From: JAIOSF01 sp047159865
GTDB lineage: Bacteria > Campylobacterota > Campylobacteria > Campylobacterales > Arcobacteraceae
Direction of reading: 5' to 3'
DNA: 64,000 nt
NCBI RefSeq assembly: GCF_047159865.1
Contig: NZ_AP038804.1
Coordinates: 1,116,001-1,180,000, forward strand
Shown here: positions 62,952 through 64,000 of the stretch, in pieces
Layout: every line of letters starts with the position of its first letter
Position numbering within the stretch: position 1 is the first letter of the stretch
Position numbers and translations under genes: made by a program
Notes under the pieces: generated by a model
The model's database searches: none
What the model saw: the letters and a program-made list of their open reading frames with translations, nothing else
What the model was told of the DNA's origin: nothing

Positions 62952-62958
62952 TATTATA
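62952..62958. promoter_or_regulatory. Shared symmetric -10 element between rlmH and ribF
   Basis: TATAATA on the minus strand reads TATTATA on the plus strand. It is set 25-32 nt from both candidate start codons, with AAGGA and AAAGGA sites on the two sides. A bidirectional promoter is plausible, giving both mRNAs leaders of roughly 20 nt. Confidence 0.4.
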
Positions 62959-62983
62959 CCGAATTAAATTAAAAGGAAAAGTT

Positions 62984-63808
62984 ATAAAAAAAGATACAAT
63001 TACCAGCATAGCTATTGGTGGTTTTGATGGTATGCATTTGGCTCATCAACAGTTATTTAAAAGACTTGATAACAATGGTGGAATTATTGTAATACAAACT
63101 GATTATGCTAATTTATCACCTTTTAGTTATAGGCAAAAACACACTCACTATCCAATTTATTTTTATCCACTTGAAAATATACGGCATTTAGATGGTACAC
63201 AATTTATAAAATTACTAAAAGAAGAGTTTCCCAACTTAAAAAAAATAGTTGTAGGATTTGATTTTCATTTTGGGCATTTAGCTGCTTATGATACAAATAA
63301 ACTTATGGAACTTTTTGATGGAGAAGTAGAAGTTGTTGATGAGTACAAAATGGATAATATTGCTATCCATTCCAAAGTTATTCGTACCTATTTAAGAGAA
63401 GGAAATATTGAATTCGCAAATAAGCTTCTTGGGTATAACTACACTTTATCAGGTTTAGTTATACAAGGACAGGGTTTAGGTAAAAAAGAGTTTGTACCAA
63501 CTATTAATATTAATGTAGTGGATTTTTTAATACCAGAAGAGGGAGTTTATATTACTCGTACTATACTTAATGATGTAGTTTTTAAGTCTGTAACATTTAT
63601 AGGACATAGGGTTACCACAGATGGAAAGTTTGCAGTTGAAACAACTATTTTAGAGAGTTTTACCGACAAAGAAGTTCCTAAGAATATACAAATCGAATTT
63701 ATTAAAAAAATAAGAGAAAATCGAAAATATGATAAATATGATGATTTAAAAAAACAGATTAATGAAGATATAAATACTACCATGCAGTGGTTTGAAGGGG
63801 AAAAATGA
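62984..63808 (+). CDS. ribF: Riboflavin kinase / FAD synthetase
   Basis: RibF phosphorylates riboflavin to FMN and adenylates it to FAD. The adenylyltransferase part shows SIAIGGFDGMHLAHQQLF at its start and VGFDFHFG, and the kinase part (about 160-265) has GLGKKEFVPTINI and YITRTI. The earliest canonical start in frame is ATG 63032, which falls inside the HxGH nucleotide motif and would destroy it. The ATA at 62984 with AAGGA 6 nt upstream restores the motif and gives 274 residues; it is the chosen start. It overlaps the next gene by 4 nt (ATGA). Confidence 0.85.
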   Translation: MKKDTITSIAIGGFDGMHLAHQQLFKRLDNNGGIIVIQTDYANLSPFSYRQKHTHYPIYFYPLENIRHLDGTQFIKLLKEEFPNLKKIVVGFDFHFGHLAAYDTNKLMELFDGEVEVVDEYKMDNIAIHSKVIRTYLREGNIEFANKLLGYNYTLSGLVIQGQGLGKKEFVPTININVVDFLIPEEGVYITRTILNDVVFKSVTFIGHRVTTDGKFAVETTILESFTDKEVPKNIQIEFIKKIRENRKYDKYDDLKKQINEDINTTMQWFEGEK

Positions 63809-64000
63809 AAAATGTAATACAATTTATTGAATCAAAAGATGTGACTACATTAGATATTTATGCACAATTAAAATGTGATATTGAAGAGGTAAAAGTTTTA
63901 CAATACTTAACAAAACAATATATTATTGCTGTTGATAATTTATTGGTAATAGATATATTATCTGAATTTTACGATTTAAAGAAGTATGAACATTTAGATA
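63805..64000 (+). CDS. Unknown protein, 3' end beyond the window
   Basis: The first 65 codons are present. They read as a soluble alpha/beta N terminus (MKNVIQFIESKDVTTLDIYA and then QYIIAVDNLLVIDILSEFYD). I do not recognise the family. It starts within the ribF stop (ATGA) and is coupled to it; AAGGGGAAAA lies upstream of the ATG. In Campylobacter ribF is followed by tlyA as I recall, but this does not look like TlyA. Confidence 0.6.
   Translation, partial: MKNVIQFIESKDVTTLDIYAQLKCDIEEVKVLQYLTKQYIIAVDNLLVIDILSEFYDLKKYEHLD

Noticed and set aside
62845..63032. Internal ATGs of rlmH and ribF as true starts
   Set aside because: They would delete conserved residues, including the nucleotide motif of ribF, and neither has a suitable Shine-Dalgarno.
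1..64000. CRISPR arrays, tRNA or rRNA genes, insertion sequences
   Set aside because: No direct-repeat arrays, cloverleaf-like segments, rRNA sequence or transposase genes were found on reading through; a tRNAscan or ISfinder search could still reveal degraded copies.

Overview
The window is AT-rich, densely coding bacterial DNA of a member of the Campylobacterota, most likely the Arcobacter group (Arcobacteraceae). The assignment rests on gene orders as I remember them from Campylobacter and relatives: ndk / DUF177 / rpmF / plsX / fabH, pyrE / frr / secG, purA / DUF507 / carA, and rlmH / dksA-like / membrane protein / dus. A compact flagellar block, a lactate permease, Cache/NIT-type sensors and many diverged small proteins fit the same group. 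I see no rRNA, tRNA, CRISPR array, prophage or intact insertion sequence.

Layout. 1-1041 holds the 5' part of nrdA (minus). 1.2-5 kb is a gap / pgk / Epd-like dehydrogenase / cyclophilin operon, followed by a membrane J-domain protein and an HD-GYP c-di-GMP phosphodiesterase. 7.8-10.7 kb carries serS, a DUF502 gene and trpS. 10.7-21 kb is a flagellar block: fliD, flgK, flgH, fliL, a MotE-like gene, fliJ and fliQ with several unnamed partners on the minus strand, then flgI and fliM on the plus strand. 21-30.3 kb is mostly housekeeping: aminotransferase, HisZ-like, purA, DUF507, carA, proC, ferredoxin, ndk, DUF177, rpmF, plsX and fabH.

The most notable element is at about 30264-30336: a GEMM-I (c-di-GMP-I) riboswitch aptamer upstream of an unknown 80-residue membrane-anchored protein. 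It keeps the ligand-contact positions and shows what looks like a compensatory G-C to C-G swap in the binding pocket. With the HD-GYP enzyme in the same window it points to c-di-GMP control of a small envelope protein.

30.6-38.2 kb holds pyrE, frr, a polysaccharide deacetylase, secG, a SprA-like metalloprotease overlapping a tiny protein with flagellar-axial-like ends, panC, a flavoprotein and lactate permease. 38.3-46 kb holds uvrB, a toxin-antitoxin pair, an antiporter, a Na/Pi transporter flanked by an acidic and a basic small protein, and a cytochrome c lipoprotein. 46.2-53.9 kb has an ankyrin protein, a Cache histidine kinase, murG, and a chemoreceptor paired with a PAS protein. 54-60 kb has asnB, a TDT-family transporter with unknown small proteins, a glycosyltransferase-like gene, atpE and a single-domain response regulator. 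60-64 kb has dus, a membrane protein, dksA-like, rlmH, ribF and a truncated unknown gene. rlmH and ribF diverge from one small promoter region, and neither has an in-frame ATG, GTG or TTG at the expected start; they appear to begin at ATT and ATA.
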